DNA from: Simmondsia chinensis
Lineage: Eukaryota > Streptophyta > Magnoliopsida > Caryophyllales > Simmondsiaceae
NCBI GenBank assembly: GCA_018398585.1
Contig: JAGTTD010000001.1
Location: 9,674,501 to 9,738,500 of the forward strand
Direction of reading: 5' to 3'
Length of the DNA: 64,000 bases
The position numbers and the translations under genes were made by a program. The notes below the pieces were generated by a model, which saw only the letters and a list, made by a program, of their open reading frames with translations, was not told the DNA's origin and did not search any database. Each line of letters starts with the position of its first letter. The first letter of the stretch is position 1. This document shows positions 11,382-21,377 of the stretch, in pieces.

Positions 11382-13610
11382 TGTTGGGAAAAACATGAAT
11401 TTTGTTGGAAAATAAACTCTGATGCCAACTATTAGATTCACAGTTCTCAACTATGGTAACAATAGTAGCCATATATTAGAGCACTTAGAGTAGGAGACTC
11501 TTCTTTCTACCAAAGCCTACGGTCAGAGAGTCACGCTTCGTGGCATCTCACGCGTGAGAGCTCCCGGGAATAAGTTTATCTCTATAAACCCTTTGCTCTA
11601 ATATCAGTTGTTGGGACAAACTTCAAAAATTCTCCCAAGTTTTATAAAGTTAACGTAGCAGAACAGATTTAGAATTCATAACTCTAAACCTAGGGTCGAT
11701 TTAGAATTCCTAATTTTAAATCTACTGACTTAAATTAATAATTTAAATAAACAGATCTAAATTCTTAATCTAGATCTACTGGCCTTTTACTCTAATACAT
11801 TCATAATAATACATAAACTTAGACAGACATAATAACAAATACTATATATAAATAGAAAAGTGAAAAGAATAAGGAAAAAAGACAATACCTGAAATTGTTC
11901 CAATTATAAAGAATATCAAGAAAATCGAGACCCTACGATCTTCTACGCAATGACCTCAAACTAGCCGGAGGGTGGAATCCGAAAAATATTAAACTGAGGA
12001 AAAAAAAATTTCAACGAAAAATTCTCTCCAATTGGGTCTCCAAAACAATTCCAGAAACCCAAAATAATTTGTTTAAATTGAATACCAAACCTCTGGAATA
12101 GGTACCTCTATTTATAGGAGTATACCGGAGCCAAAAAAATCCAATTAATTCGATGTGGGGTTCGCAGTTAATAATCAAAACGCAGCATATCATCCAAAAG
12201 CAATTCAAAACGCTGCTTTTCACTCTCAGAGAAAAAAAGGTGTGAGTTTGTGTTGCGTGACACGTGGCGGTCCCAAATTGGTGGCCCCGCGCTCATGTGG
12301 ATACACGCAGGACCGTGTCACGCCGTTGTTGGTTCATCCACGAAGGTGCTGATTAATCCCGGATAAACACGATTTTTCATTTTTTTTATTTTAATTTTTT
12401 TTTCTTTGTTGTAAAAATTTATCTTATGAATTTTAATTTTTTAAAAATTATTTTATTTATAATTTTTAATTTTTATTCATCTATTGAATAATGTTTGGCA
12501 AAATTAATTAACCCATCTCATGGATAAATAATTCATCTCAAGAATTCTTTAATATTTTTTCGATAGTAATAAATGTAGAGGCTTACGCAGGGACCTTATG
12601 GACAAATTAAATCTAGCTTAAAATGCCTTAAATTAATCATCTCATGAAATAATTTAATTATCATTTAATGAGACTCAACTCTACTAAATAAATCTCATTG
12701 TACTCCAGACTTAAAGTATTTATTCAATATCTCCCTAGTAGACTGTATTAATGACGATAACCCCTCCACTAGATGTCCATGACAAAGGATAAATATAACT
12801 ACTACCATTATCCTTCTCACAGCTTCTCCATTAGTTACCGACTCACCCTTTACTGAATAATTTATTTATACTTGAGCATATTCACAGTATAAATTTCAAA
12901 TGTCAAATACTTGGAATACTTTGGCCAAAGTTTCTAAACTATTCAAATATTTGCGAATCAACAAAGGGAACATCTGTATCTCATAAGAGACTGTAGATTT
13001 CCTATTGAATACCTGATCTTTGTCACACTTCACGCCACTACCTAGTGTACATGGGATTTTAATCATTCGTTTAGACCTTACTTATAGTACATCAAAGTAA
13101 CTAACGCTCCATGCAGAAGTCCAGAATACCCACAGGATTTAGAGTCGTCGTTCAAACAGTAAAACGTGAATCACTCATCTCCGATAGTAGTCTAGAAATA
13201 AGTAATCCGCATGGTCCAACTCAGTGTGTCAATCTTATTAAACACACTAACCTAACAGTTTCGGATCTCTATCCACATGACCATGACAAGTCATCTAAAG
13301 TGTCACGTAATAGTCTTAACATACAAGTGGTCCAAACTTGTCTTCAACTACGAGTCTTTCAAACAACAATCCATACCATTTGTTCCAAGTCTATCTGTGG
13401 CTTAGTCTCATAAACCACTTGGAACAAACATATAAATTATATTATGAAGACTATACCCATCTCATGGATGTTTTCAAAAGAAAACCACATGCATCTATAA
13501 ATGCTCACATACACAAATTTAACTAAGAAACGACTGAAACTTCAATTTTATTTATTAATTAAAATAATATATTCACAATAAATTTGAATTTTAGGACACT
13601 ATTTCTAACA
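11382..13610 (-). repeat. C1 5' LTR
   Basis: This is the right LTR, about 2229 bp, and the 5' LTR of the minus-strand element. It joins the LINE ORF1 RRM codons at 13611. Confidence 0.85.
12105..12120 (-). promoter_or_regulatory. C1 LTR TATA box
   Basis: The minus strand reads TATAAATAG in the 5' LTR. The same box is present in the 3' LTR near 5531-5545. It would define transcription toward lower coordinates. Confidence 0.5.
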
Positions 13611-13792
13611 AACCCAACAAAGCCAAAGAGACATCTTTTGTTTTGACGACGTTTGTGAGATATGAAAGTGTCCACTATGCGTCCATACCTCTGGAAGAGA
13701 TGGCGGAGACTCACGGGGCTGAAGTACACCGGCCGGTTATCGACAAAGAGGGAGACGATGTCACTATGTAAACCTCCCTCCGGTCTTAACAT
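13611..13792 (-). pseudogene. LINE ORF1, N-terminal RRM half
   Basis: From a Met at 13792 the frame reads into an RRM: S-L-F-V-D-N-R-P-V-Y-F-S (RNP2-like strand), L-R-H-L-F-Q-R-Y-G-R-I-V-D helix/strand, then R-C-L-F-G-F-V (RNP1-like). It stops at the copia LTR at 13610. The other half of the RRM resumes at 4814. The copia insertion therefore cut one RNA-binding domain inside its RNP1 strand. Confidence 0.65.
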
Positions 13793-14340
13793 CTTCTTGA
13801 CCGATCCTCCTCAGTCGTTGCACAGTGGCCGCGAACTGCGCTGGTATGGGTGATTTGGTTGGATATGCTTAATCGAACGATTGTTTACACCAGCTTGTAG
13901 ACCGGGGACCGGAGATTCGAAATCTTCAAGAGGCAGCTGTGGATCTGTCATCACGTACTGTCACACGCCGTCAGTCATTGAGCAAGGGATCGTGGTGACG
14001 AAATCGCCATGGCTTGTCTCACTTGCTCTCCTTTTGTTCTGAATGACGAACGCACCTGAGTATCTGACTTGGTAACGGAGGAGAATCAGCAATAGCAACG
14101 TCGGCTATATCAGAGATGACACGCTTCCTCATGCACCGCCAACGCTTCAAGGTAGAAAGAGCCCATATCTGAATTTCAGATTTGGAAAAAGGTCATTGGG
14201 ATGATAAGGAAGGACGATGAAAGTTGTGCGGCTGTAGAGACGGTGGGGCGGCGACCGAGGAATAGGAACACCGGCAAGAGACGCCGTGTCACGCACCCTG
14301 ACACGCCTCCACCAAGAAGGTAACATACTGAGAATTTTGT
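13793..14340 (-). other. 5' leader of the ORF1-only LINE
   Basis: This segment is more GC-rich than its surroundings and has no convincing frame. It lies between the inferred 5' end, next to the right target-site copy, and the ORF1 start. An internal promoter would be expected here for an autonomous LINE, but no specific motif is claimed. Confidence 0.45.
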
Positions 14341-14355
14341 GGATGTTCTTGTGTT
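14341..14355. repeat. Probable target-site duplication, right copy
   Basis: GGATGTTCTTGTGTT, partner of 2535-2549 (13 of 15 identical). It marks the 5' end of the ORF1-only LINE. Confidence 0.6.
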
Positions 14356-14522
14356 ATTCTTGTATGTTGGATCATTTATCATTTTTGATATTTTTCTAGA
14401 GTTATTGTATTTATAATTTAATTAAGTGTACCAATTTTTGTATTATACATTTATTTGATTTTCAATTTTGGCTTCTGCAATTATCTTAATATTGTAGACA
14501 GCAAGCTTTTTTGCCTTTTTAG

Positions 14523-15078
14523 AAGATGGCTCCACTAATGAGAGACATGATCATAAATGTATACTCATATCAGCTGGTGTAAACAGTACTTGAGAGATTG
14601 GCAGGCACTGGCTTTGAGCTTATTTATTCCTTCAACCACAGAGTTGAGCATTTGGTTGCTCAAGTGGATGCTTTGGTTGACACTTGCAATGTTGACAGCG
14701 TCACTTTCACAATTGGCGGCCACACCTTCTACTTCACTTCAGAAGATGTGTTACATATAACTATATTACCTAGTAATGGTAATCTAGTTGTAGGTAGAGA
14801 AGCAGACACTGCAAAAGCTATGCGGTTGATGATGGCTTTTTATGGTAGCTTAGAAGGCTTTGTTTCTTGGAGAGGTATAAGTTTGGCTTGGCTTAAGAGC
14901 CAAGTCTGTGACGGCAGTGTCGACAAGTTTGCAAGGATTACCATACTCCTTCCTATTGGCTCCATTATTTATCTAGAGAATGCATCTTTTCATATCTTTT
15001 TTAGGTTTCCCCTGCATTTGTGGACTTTGATCAAATAGGAAGCTAGTTGTGGAGACTGCAATGTCAACCTCTTTTCAT
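14523..15078 (+). pseudogene. Plant-mobile-domain-like exon (partial gene or pseudogene)
   Basis: An open stretch follows a good 3' splice-site context (a T-rich tract ending CTTTTTAG at 14522) and ends near a donor-like CATGTAAGT at 15076. After one in-frame stop (L-V-stop-T-V-L-E-R-L) it reads about 150 codons: A-G-T-G-F-E-L-I-Y-S-F-N-H-R, then V-T-F-T-I-G-G-H-T-F-Y-F-T-S-E-D-V-L-H-I-T-I-L-P and W-R-G-I-S-L-A-W-L-K. The E-D-V-x3-L-x-L-P and I-S-L-x-W-L pattern matches the plant mobile domain (PMD), found in MAIN-like proteins and captured by several transposons. A stop at 15036-15038 ends the frame. This is the only non-transposon-core coding sequence outside the elements. PMD assignment is by motif only. 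Confidence 0.45.
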
Positions 15079-15204
15079 GTAAGTCTAAAGGCCTATATAA
15101 CTATGAATGAGCGCTCGTTCACCAGATGCAAAACCAATTTTGAAAATTTGTTCCCCACTTGCTGAAAATGATAAAATGCACATCCCGAAGGTTAGGCACG
15201 GACA

Positions 15205-15212
15205 ATAACTTT
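15205..15212. repeat. C2 target-site copy (ATAAC) plus three extra bases
   Basis: ATAAC at 15205-15209 matches ATAAC at 21373-21377, directly after the right LTR. Three T residues separate the left copy from the apparent LTR start, so either the LTR end is longer than judged or extra bases were added at integration. Confidence 0.5.
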
Positions 15213-16240
15213 TGCTGTGCTTCAAAACAATTTTCAAAGATCCTCAAAGAAACTTAACAAAATCTGTTCAAAAAACCAGATCTACTTTTTCATTCCTGTT
15301 ATAGCAGAAAAGTAAACTCACGAATGCAAAAAACATAAAAAAAAGAAGAAAAACACACAGTATTTATGTGGTTCAGCACCTCTAAACAAGGTCCTATTCC
15401 ACGACTCCCTTTTTCTAGGGATGTCTCTCCACTATAATAAAACGTTCAAGCAAGCAATTACAGACCAAATCCAACCGCAAATCAACATATACATCCAGAT
15501 CGAGGCTTCTAAGGCAGAAACCACAAAACACTTACTAAATACAAGCCAAAGATATGAAATACTCACAAAGAAGCCATTGAAATCTACACAAAGCTCCAAT
15601 GAACGAAGATCTACACCAGGAAGCTATAACTCCCACAAGATCCCCTTGACACACAATGATTTGCCTTTGAATCATCTTAGAAATTGCCTTCGGTGAGGGG
15701 AGAGAAGCTCTCGAAGTAGAGAGAAGGTTTCTTACTGTTAAAAGAGGGTAATTATACCCCTTCTGGCAAAGCAAAATCTGGTGCAATCTCCACCGTTCAT
15801 CTTCATCACATCAACTCCTCATATTCAGCCTTACAAACCCATTTTTCACCCGTTGGATGGGTGACACGTGTCCTCCTCTTCAAACCAGATCTGGTAGCTT
15901 CCTTTGGAAGCCTCAATAAATGCATGGGCAGGATTGGTATCATCTCGGGTAGCAAGTACAAGGTTGGGCAGGTAATTTAATCATTTGGGCAAGGATACAA
16001 TGGTCATTACTCATTATGACCAGATTTCAAATTGATATTTAAACACCCCTAGACTTACCCTAAATTGCACATCATGCCACTCAAGTATACTACAATCTAA
16101 CTTGTATTTAAACCACTGTGCTTTTTAATTAACATTACCCAAAACTCAGTGTTTTAGTATCATTTTGTCTATAACACTTGATATACATTCGTATTAGTTC
16201 ACATTCGTCATAGTTAAGTCGTATGGGGACTAATATTACA
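15213..16240 (-). repeat. C2 3' LTR
   Basis: Left copy, matching 20324-21372 from TG(C/T)TGTGCTT to AATATTACA. It contains the same unit with TATA-containing and splice-like segments, and its terminal bases are TG...CA. Confidence 0.85.
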
Positions 16241-16258
16241 ACAAAATCTCCACCTTGG
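16241..16258 (-). other. C2 polypurine tract
   Basis: Minus strand AAGGTGGAGATTTTG lies directly upstream of the 3' LTR start TGTAATATTAG. Confidence 0.75.
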
Positions 16259-16531
16259 TACCTATATGAACTAACAACTAAATATTCCCGAGTAAAAAGG
16301 AGCAGACTAGACCATTAGGTCATCCATGATCCCAATTGCTTTGAACCAAATTAATACACCTTATTAATTTGTCCAAAGTAAATCAATAGCATTCCTCTCA
16401 ATCATATCCCTTACAAAAGTCCTCTTAATAGCTAAATGTTTTGTCCTATCATGATAAATAGGATTCTTACATAAAGCTAACGCTGACTGACTATTCAAAA
16501 ACAGAATAGGAGGTCCATAATCTAAGTTTAT

Positions 16532-16990
16532 TTATGCTAAAAGGCCTCTCAACCAAATTGCCACCTTAATAGCTTCCGTTAAAGCTAGAAATTCAGCTTT
16601 TATTGTAGACAAAGTAGTCATTGACTGCAAATTTGACATCCAACAAATAGCTCCACCATTTAGAGTAAAAAGATAGGCACTAGTTGATCTTTTATCTAAA
16701 TGCCCTCCAAAATCAGAATCGGTATACCCTACTAACCTAAGGTTAGCTTTGGTCCTTTCGAATGTAAGGCCTAGCCTAAAGGTCCCTTTAATGTACCTTA
16801 ATAGCCACTTAACCCCATCCCAATATTCTTTTCCTGGGTTGCTCATAAACCTAGACAACACACTCAAGAGAAAAGCTAAGTCTAGTCTTGTGCAAGTCAT
16901 TACATACATCAAAGATCCTACAGCACTAGCATAAGGCACTTTTTCCAATTATTTTCTATCTAAGTCATGTGAAGGACGTTGCTGTACAGA
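16532..16990 (-). pseudogene. C2 copia RNase H
   Basis: The open frame begins V-P-Y-A-S-A-V-G-S-L-M-Y-V-M. It continues with the copia RNase H signature G-Y-T-D-S-D-F-G-G, the R-S-T-S-A-Y-L-F box, I-C-W-M-S, and L-S-T-I-K-A-E-F-L-A-L-T-E-A. This domain removes the RNA template during cDNA synthesis. The catalytic acidic residues (D in YTDSDF, E in KAEF) are present. It lies downstream of the RT, separated by a short broken stretch, and is about the usual domain length. Confidence 0.8.
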
Positions 16991-17034
16991 AAATTTGTAC
17001 TAATTTGCTAAGGGCAACTTTACAGGTTTACACT

Positions 17035-17772
17035 CTAACATATTAAACCTATGTGACACCTTCTCCAAATAAGCGACAGATGCACTATATCAGCAGCAAA
17101 ATCCTTGCTAATTTCCATGGCAGGTATTTTCTTGGCTTTTCCTAAATCTTTCATATCAAACTCAGCAGAAAATATTAGCTTTAAATCATTAATATGATTC
17201 ATAAATCTACTAGCCAAGAGCATATCATCAACGTAAATCAGTAAAAATAGTGCATCATCAGTTTCAACATGCTTAAAGTAAAAGCGAGTGTCATGCATTG
17301 ACCTATTGAAGCCTCTATTCGTCATGAATTTATAAAACTGTTTATACCATTGTCTTGGAGATTGTTTCAACCTATACAAAGACTTCTTTAATAGGCAAAC
17401 ATGATTTTCCTCCCTAGGTTCATTAAATCCCACCGGTTGAGTCATAAAGATCTCCTCTTCTAACTCACCATGCAAGAAAGCAGTTGTTACATCCATTTGT
17501 TCTAAATGCATATCAAACTTAGCAGTTAAAGCCATAAGCATTCTAATGGTGGCATGCTTAACAACAGGTGAGAAAATTTCATTATAATCCACCCCCTCCT
17601 TTTGAGAAAAACCTTTTGAAACTAGTATAGCTTTGAATCTTGACTGTTCAGATGCTGTGTTTGGTTCTTTTGTCTTGAAAATCCATTTTGATCCAACTAA
17701 ATTCCTACCTAAAGGTCTAGGAACTAAAACCCAAGTTTTGTTCCTTTTGAGACACTCTATCTCCTCTGTCAT
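17035..17772 (-). pseudogene. C2 copia reverse transcriptase
   Basis: An unbroken stretch of about 245 codons covers the copia RVT_2 domain. Motifs in order are W-I-F-K-T-K, R-F-K-A-I-L-V-S-K-G-F-S-Q, F-S-P-V-V-K, the first catalytic block Q-M-D-V-T-T-A-F-L-H-G, S-L-Y-R-L-K-Q-S-P-R-Q-W, and the active site L-L-I-Y-V-D-D-M-L-L-A. Key aspartates are intact. It would copy element RNA into DNA inside the virus-like particle. The frame then breaks before RNase H. No independent start is expected, since it is part of a polyprotein. Confidence 0.85.
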
Positions 17773-17784
17773 GGCTTTTTGCCA

Positions 17785-18231
17785 CTATTCAGAGGATGCC
17801 CCTTTCATAGCATCTCTATGGGAGAGAGGTTCTGATTTAATAATATATTCCAAAGCTGTATTTAGTGCATAAGCTATGCAATCAGTATAACCTAGCCTAA
17901 CTGGAGTTCCAGTTTCTCTCCTTTCCCTATCCCTAGCTAGTTGATAGTTGGTTAGGTCATTATGTTCAATTGTTTCTTCTTGACGTTCAGTGCTCGTTTC
18001 AACACTATCAAACACCTCTTCTACTGAATCTAAGTTCTGAATTTCTTGGTATACTGGTTCTGCTGGGCTGATTTCAAACTCATAATGTTCTAGATCATAC
18101 TTCCTAGGGATGGTAGGTGTGACTGCAGTTCCAGCAGTCACTTGTTTGTCTAAGTAGGGCATTTCTTCTTCGTTAAAGATCACATCCCTACTAATTATTA
18201 CTTTTGGTCTATTACCTTCCCTAATACCCAC
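17785..18231 (-). pseudogene. C2 integrase C-terminal / linker region
   Basis: About 148 open codons start with R-P-K-V-I-I-S-R-D-V-I-F-N-E-E, the conserved block after the copia integrase core. An acidic variable linker (T-S-T-E-R-Q-E-E-T-I-E-H-N) and the approach to the RT domain follow. The segment joins integrase to RT in the polyprotein and has no catalytic role of its own. Confidence 0.7.
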
Positions 18232-18439
18232 CCTATAACCTTCACACCATTTGGATAGCCTAGGAAAACCCCTTTTCTAGCTATAGGTTCAAGTTCCCTT
18301 CAGATTGATGTGCATAGGCAGCACACCCAAACACCCTCAAACTAGAGTAGTCATAAGGTTTTCCTATCCATTTCTCTTCTAGGGTTCCAAAATCTATAGC
18401 AGATGAAGGCGTTCTATTTACCAAGTAACTCGCAATCAT

Positions 18440-19076
18440 AACAACCTCTTCCTAGAAGTTCCTATTTAATCTAGATGCAAATAACATGCATATAACTCTA
18501 TCTAAGAGTGTTAGGTCCATTCTTTTGGCAATGTCATTCTGTTGAGGTGTTTTTCTAACCGTGTTATGTCTTTTAATGCAATCTTTAGCACACAAACTAT
18601 CAAACTCAGAATGCACAAATTCAAGTCCATTATCAGTTCTGAGTACCTTAATTTTTCTGCCACTTTGATTTTCTATAAGGTTTTTCCACTTAACAAAAGC
18701 ATTAATACATTTATCTTTTGCTTTGAGCAAGCACACCCAAACCTTTCTAGAAAAATCATCAATCATAGACAAAAAATAATAAGCTCCACATAAAGTGGAT
18801 TCCCTTGCAGGCCCTTACAGGTCAAAATGAATGTAATCAATAGGTTCCTTAGTAACATGTACACTAGATTTAAAAAGACAGTTTGTGATGTTTACCAAAG
18901 ATGCAAGACTCACAAAAATTAAGTTTGGTGACATCACCCTCTCCTAACAGTCCTTGTTTGTTCAATTCAATTAGGCCTCTCTCTGAAATATGACCTAGTC
19001 TTTTATTCCATAGGTTAGTTAGGTCAGATTTTACAGCAACAACATAATCAATAGGAATAACATCACCTTTCAGCAC
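18440..19076 (-). pseudogene. C2 GAG-pre-integrase and integrase core
   Basis: The pre-integrase zinc segment reads L-W-N-K-R-L-G-H-I-S-E-R-G-L then F-C-E-S-C-I-F-G-K, giving H and C-x2-C ligands. The core follows with Y-I-H-F-D-L-stop-G-P (first Asp, with a stop where Trp is normal) and L-R-T-D-N-G-L-E-F (second Asp). The third motif reads P-Q-Q-N-D-I-A-K-R-M, where the catalytic Glu is Lys and the preceding Gly is Asp. A frame change also lies near 18800-18870. The enzyme cannot be active. Confidence 0.75.
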
Positions 19077-19420
19077 CTAAAGACCAATCTTGACCTCCCT
19101 ACCAAGCACTACAAGGGAACCCTTAAGGGTCTTCGTTACCCCTTGCCTAGCTTTTAAGGTCATCCCAACTTGGTCTAATTGTCCAAGTGAAATCAAATTC
19201 CTTCTAAGTTCAGGCACATGCCTAACTCCTTCTAGGGTGAAGTCAACACCATTTGACTCTCTAACCCTAACTGTCCCTGACCCAACTACCTTGCACCCGT
19301 GATTGTTTCCCAGCAATACTTTCCCCCCATTGACGGCTTTGTATTCAGTAAAGAAAGATATGTCAAATGTCATATGGAAACTACACCCTAAGTCAAGTAC
19401 CCATTCATGTGTAGTAAGGT
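19077..19420 (-). pseudogene. C2 aspartic protease region
   Basis: The frame contains H-E-W-V-L-D-L-G-C-S-F-H-M-T, the copia protease active-site strand (normally L-D-S-G-C/A-S-x-H-M). The catalytic triplet D-S-G is D-L-G here, which should abolish cleavage of the polyprotein. After it come V-L-L-G-N-N-H-G-C-K-V-V-G-S-G-T-V, L-E-G-V-R-H-V-P-E-L-R-R-N-L-I-S-L-G, as in intact copia proteins. Confidence 0.75.
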
Positions 19421-20280
19421 CTGTAGATGCTATTAAAACTTCAGCAGAGTCATATCCATCAGTATAAAAAGTGTTATCAGCAGTGCTATTCGACTTTCTT
19501 TGAAAATCAAGACGATATCTCTTGATATGTCCAAGTTTTCCACATTCATAACACTTTACTTTGCTACAATCTCTTCTTGATCTAGATGAGGACCTATGCT
19601 TACTTTTGCTTCTTCTTCTTATTATCTTTGTTATAGTTATGGTTATCTCGTATCATTATCCTACCCCTAACAGTCAATCCCTCACCGCTGTTACTATTGG
19701 GAGGATACTTCCCATCCCTCCTTAGTTCAAGAATCTTGGACCTAAGAGCCTCAGTAACATCTTTAAGTGCTATAGTATCTCATTCACATCTCATTGTGTC
19801 TTTAAAATACCTAAGATACTTAGGTAAAGAAGACAAGAAGACTACAGCCTTAATCTCATCATCTATTGTTACCTTAACATTTTTTAGGTTCCGGCATATT
19901 CAATTAAAGTCATCTATAGATTCTTCTAAGGGTCTGGACTCGCTCATTCTAAAAGTAAAGAAGATTTCCATACATAATATCCTATTAGACAATGGCTCAG
20001 ATTTATAAATTTCTTCTAACTTAGCCCAAGTAGCAGCTACAGTCTTTTCAGAGCTAATCTGACTAAGAACTGAGTTGTCTAGGCTAAGAAGTAAAGAAGC
20101 ATAGGCTTTATGTTCTATCTCTAGTTTATCTTTCTCAGTTAAATGTGCTGGTTGTTTATCCTCAGGTAAAATAGCAGTTCTAGCACCTTGAGCCATAAGG
20201 ATGGCTTTCATTTTTAATTTCCAGAGATAAAAATCAATTTTTCTGTCAAATCTTTCAATGTTAACTCTAGCAGAGGCCAT
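19421..20280 (-). pseudogene. C2 gag
   Basis: From the Met at 20280 the frame reads M-A-S-A-R-V-N-I-E-R-F-D-R-K-I-D-F-Y-L-W-K-L-K-M, a typical copia gag N-terminus. The capsid-like block follows (L-S-L-D-N-S-V-L-S-Q-I, T-W-A-K-L-E-E-I-Y). A stop lies near 19900, and the remainder (S-S-L-P-K-Y-L-R-Y-F-K, then a basic region and a C-x2-C-G-K-L-G-H-type knuckle near 19555) is in shifted frames. Gag forms the particle that packages element RNA. The start was chosen because it begins the conserved N-terminal motif just after the primer site. Confidence 0.75.
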
Positions 20281-20310
20281 TTTTGTTTCTTTAAGACAAA
20301 GAGCCAAAGA

Positions 20311-20323
20311 ATCTGATACCACT
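20311..20323 (-). other. C2 primer binding site (tRNA-Met)
   Basis: Minus strand TGGTATCAGATTC lies directly after the 5' LTR end, matching the first ten bases complementary to initiator tRNA-Met. Confidence 0.85.
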
Positions 20324-21372
20324 TGTTGTGCTTAAAATCGATTTTCAAAGATCCTTAAAGAAACTTAACAAAATCTGTTAAAAAAACCAGATCTACTTTT
20401 TTCGTCCCTGCTACTGCATCAAAGTAAACTCACGAATGCGGAAAACACAAACAAAGAAAAACAAACAGTATTTACATGGTTCGGCACCTCTAAACAAGGT
20501 CCTATTCCACGGCTCCCTTTTTCTAGGGAAGTCTCTCCATTATAATCAAACGTTCAAGCAATTACATGCCAAATCCAACCACAAATCAACATATACATCT
20601 AGATTAAGGCTTCTAAGGCAGAAACCACAAAACACTTATTAAATAGAAGACAAAGATATGAAATGCTCACAAAGAAGCCATTAAAGGCTTCACAAAGCTC
20701 CAATGAATGAACATCTGGACTAGCAAGCTTTAACTCACACAAGATCTCCTTGAAACACCATGATTCGCCTTTGAATCACCTCAGAAATCGCCCTCGGTGA
20801 AGACAGAGAAGCTCTCGAAGTAGAGAGAGAAAGATGCGAGTGAAACTAACCCAAAAATTAGGGTTTCTTACTATCAAAAGAGGATATTTATACCCCTTGT
20901 GGCAAAGTTAAATCTGGTGCAATCTCCACCGTTCATCTTCATCACGTCAACGGCTCATATTCACCCTTACAAACCCATTTTCCACTCGTTGGATGGGTGA
21001 CACGTGTCCTCTTTAAACCAAATTTGGTAGCTTCCTTGGAAGCCTTAATAAATGCATGGGCAGCATTGGTATCATCTCGGGTAGCAAGTACAAGGTGGGG
21101 CAGGTAATTTAGTCACTTGGGCAGGGGTACAATGGTCATTACTCATTATAACAAGATTTCAAAGTGATATTTAAACACCCCTAGGCTTACCCTAAATTAC
21201 ACATCATACCACTCAAGTATACTACAATCTAACTTGTACTTAAAACACCATGCTTTGTAATTAACATTACCCGAAACTCAATGTTTTAGTATCATTTGAT
21301 CTGTAACACTTGATATACATTTGTATTAGTTTACATACGTCATGATTAAGTCATATAGGGACCAATATTACA
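20324..21372 (-). repeat. C2 5' LTR
   Basis: Right LTR, about 1049 bp, the 5' LTR of the minus-strand element. It is followed by target-site copy ATAAC at 21373-21377. Confidence 0.85.
20882..20896 (-). promoter_or_regulatory. C2 LTR TATA box
   Basis: Minus strand GGTATAAATATCC in the 5' LTR. An equivalent box lies in the left LTR near 15750. Confidence 0.5.
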
Positions 21373-21377
21373 ATAAC

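Larger units (their letters stand above)
4815..13610 (-). mobile_element. Ty1/copia element C1 with 2.2 kb LTRs
   Basis: Two long direct repeats (4815-7031 and 11382-13610), both TGTTGG...CTAACA on the plus strand, bound a 4.35 kb internal region. The primer site and polypurine tract place the 5' LTR on the right. Only fragments of nucleocapsid/protease, integrase and RT survive, and about 2 kb next to the primer site is AT-rich repeats without a gag frame. Flanks ATCCG (4810-4814) and AACCC (13611-13615) are a probable mutated 5 bp duplication. The RRM frame of the host LINE resumes across them, which independently fixes the junction. Confidence 0.85.
2550..14340 (-). mobile_element. ORF1-only L1-like non-LTR element, split by a copia insertion
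   Basis: On the minus strand the order is: a 5' leader (14340-13793); an RRM-plus-DUF4283 ORF1, interrupted at 13610/4815 by a copia element; a G/T-rich 3' UTR (about 3370-2562); and a poly-A tail seen as a 14-base T run at 2548-2561. A 15 bp near-perfect target duplication flanks it. Without the copia it is about 3 kb. I find no endonuclease or reverse transcriptase between the end of ORF1 and the 3' UTR. Its layout is therefore like mammalian HAL1 elements (ORF1 only), and it would depend on a partner L1 for movement. An internal deletion of a full L1 is the main alternative. Confidence 0.6.
15213..21372 (-). mobile_element. Ty1/copia element C2
   Basis: LTRs of about 1.03-1.05 kb (15213-16240 and 20324-21372) enclose a 4.1 kb internal region with the copia order on the minus strand: gag, protease, integrase, RT, RNase H. 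The primer site adjoins the right LTR and a polypurine tract adjoins the left one. It is the most complete copia element here. It has scattered stops, a protease D-L-G in place of D-S-G and a Lys in place of the integrase catalytic Glu, so it is inactive as it stands. Confidence 0.9.
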
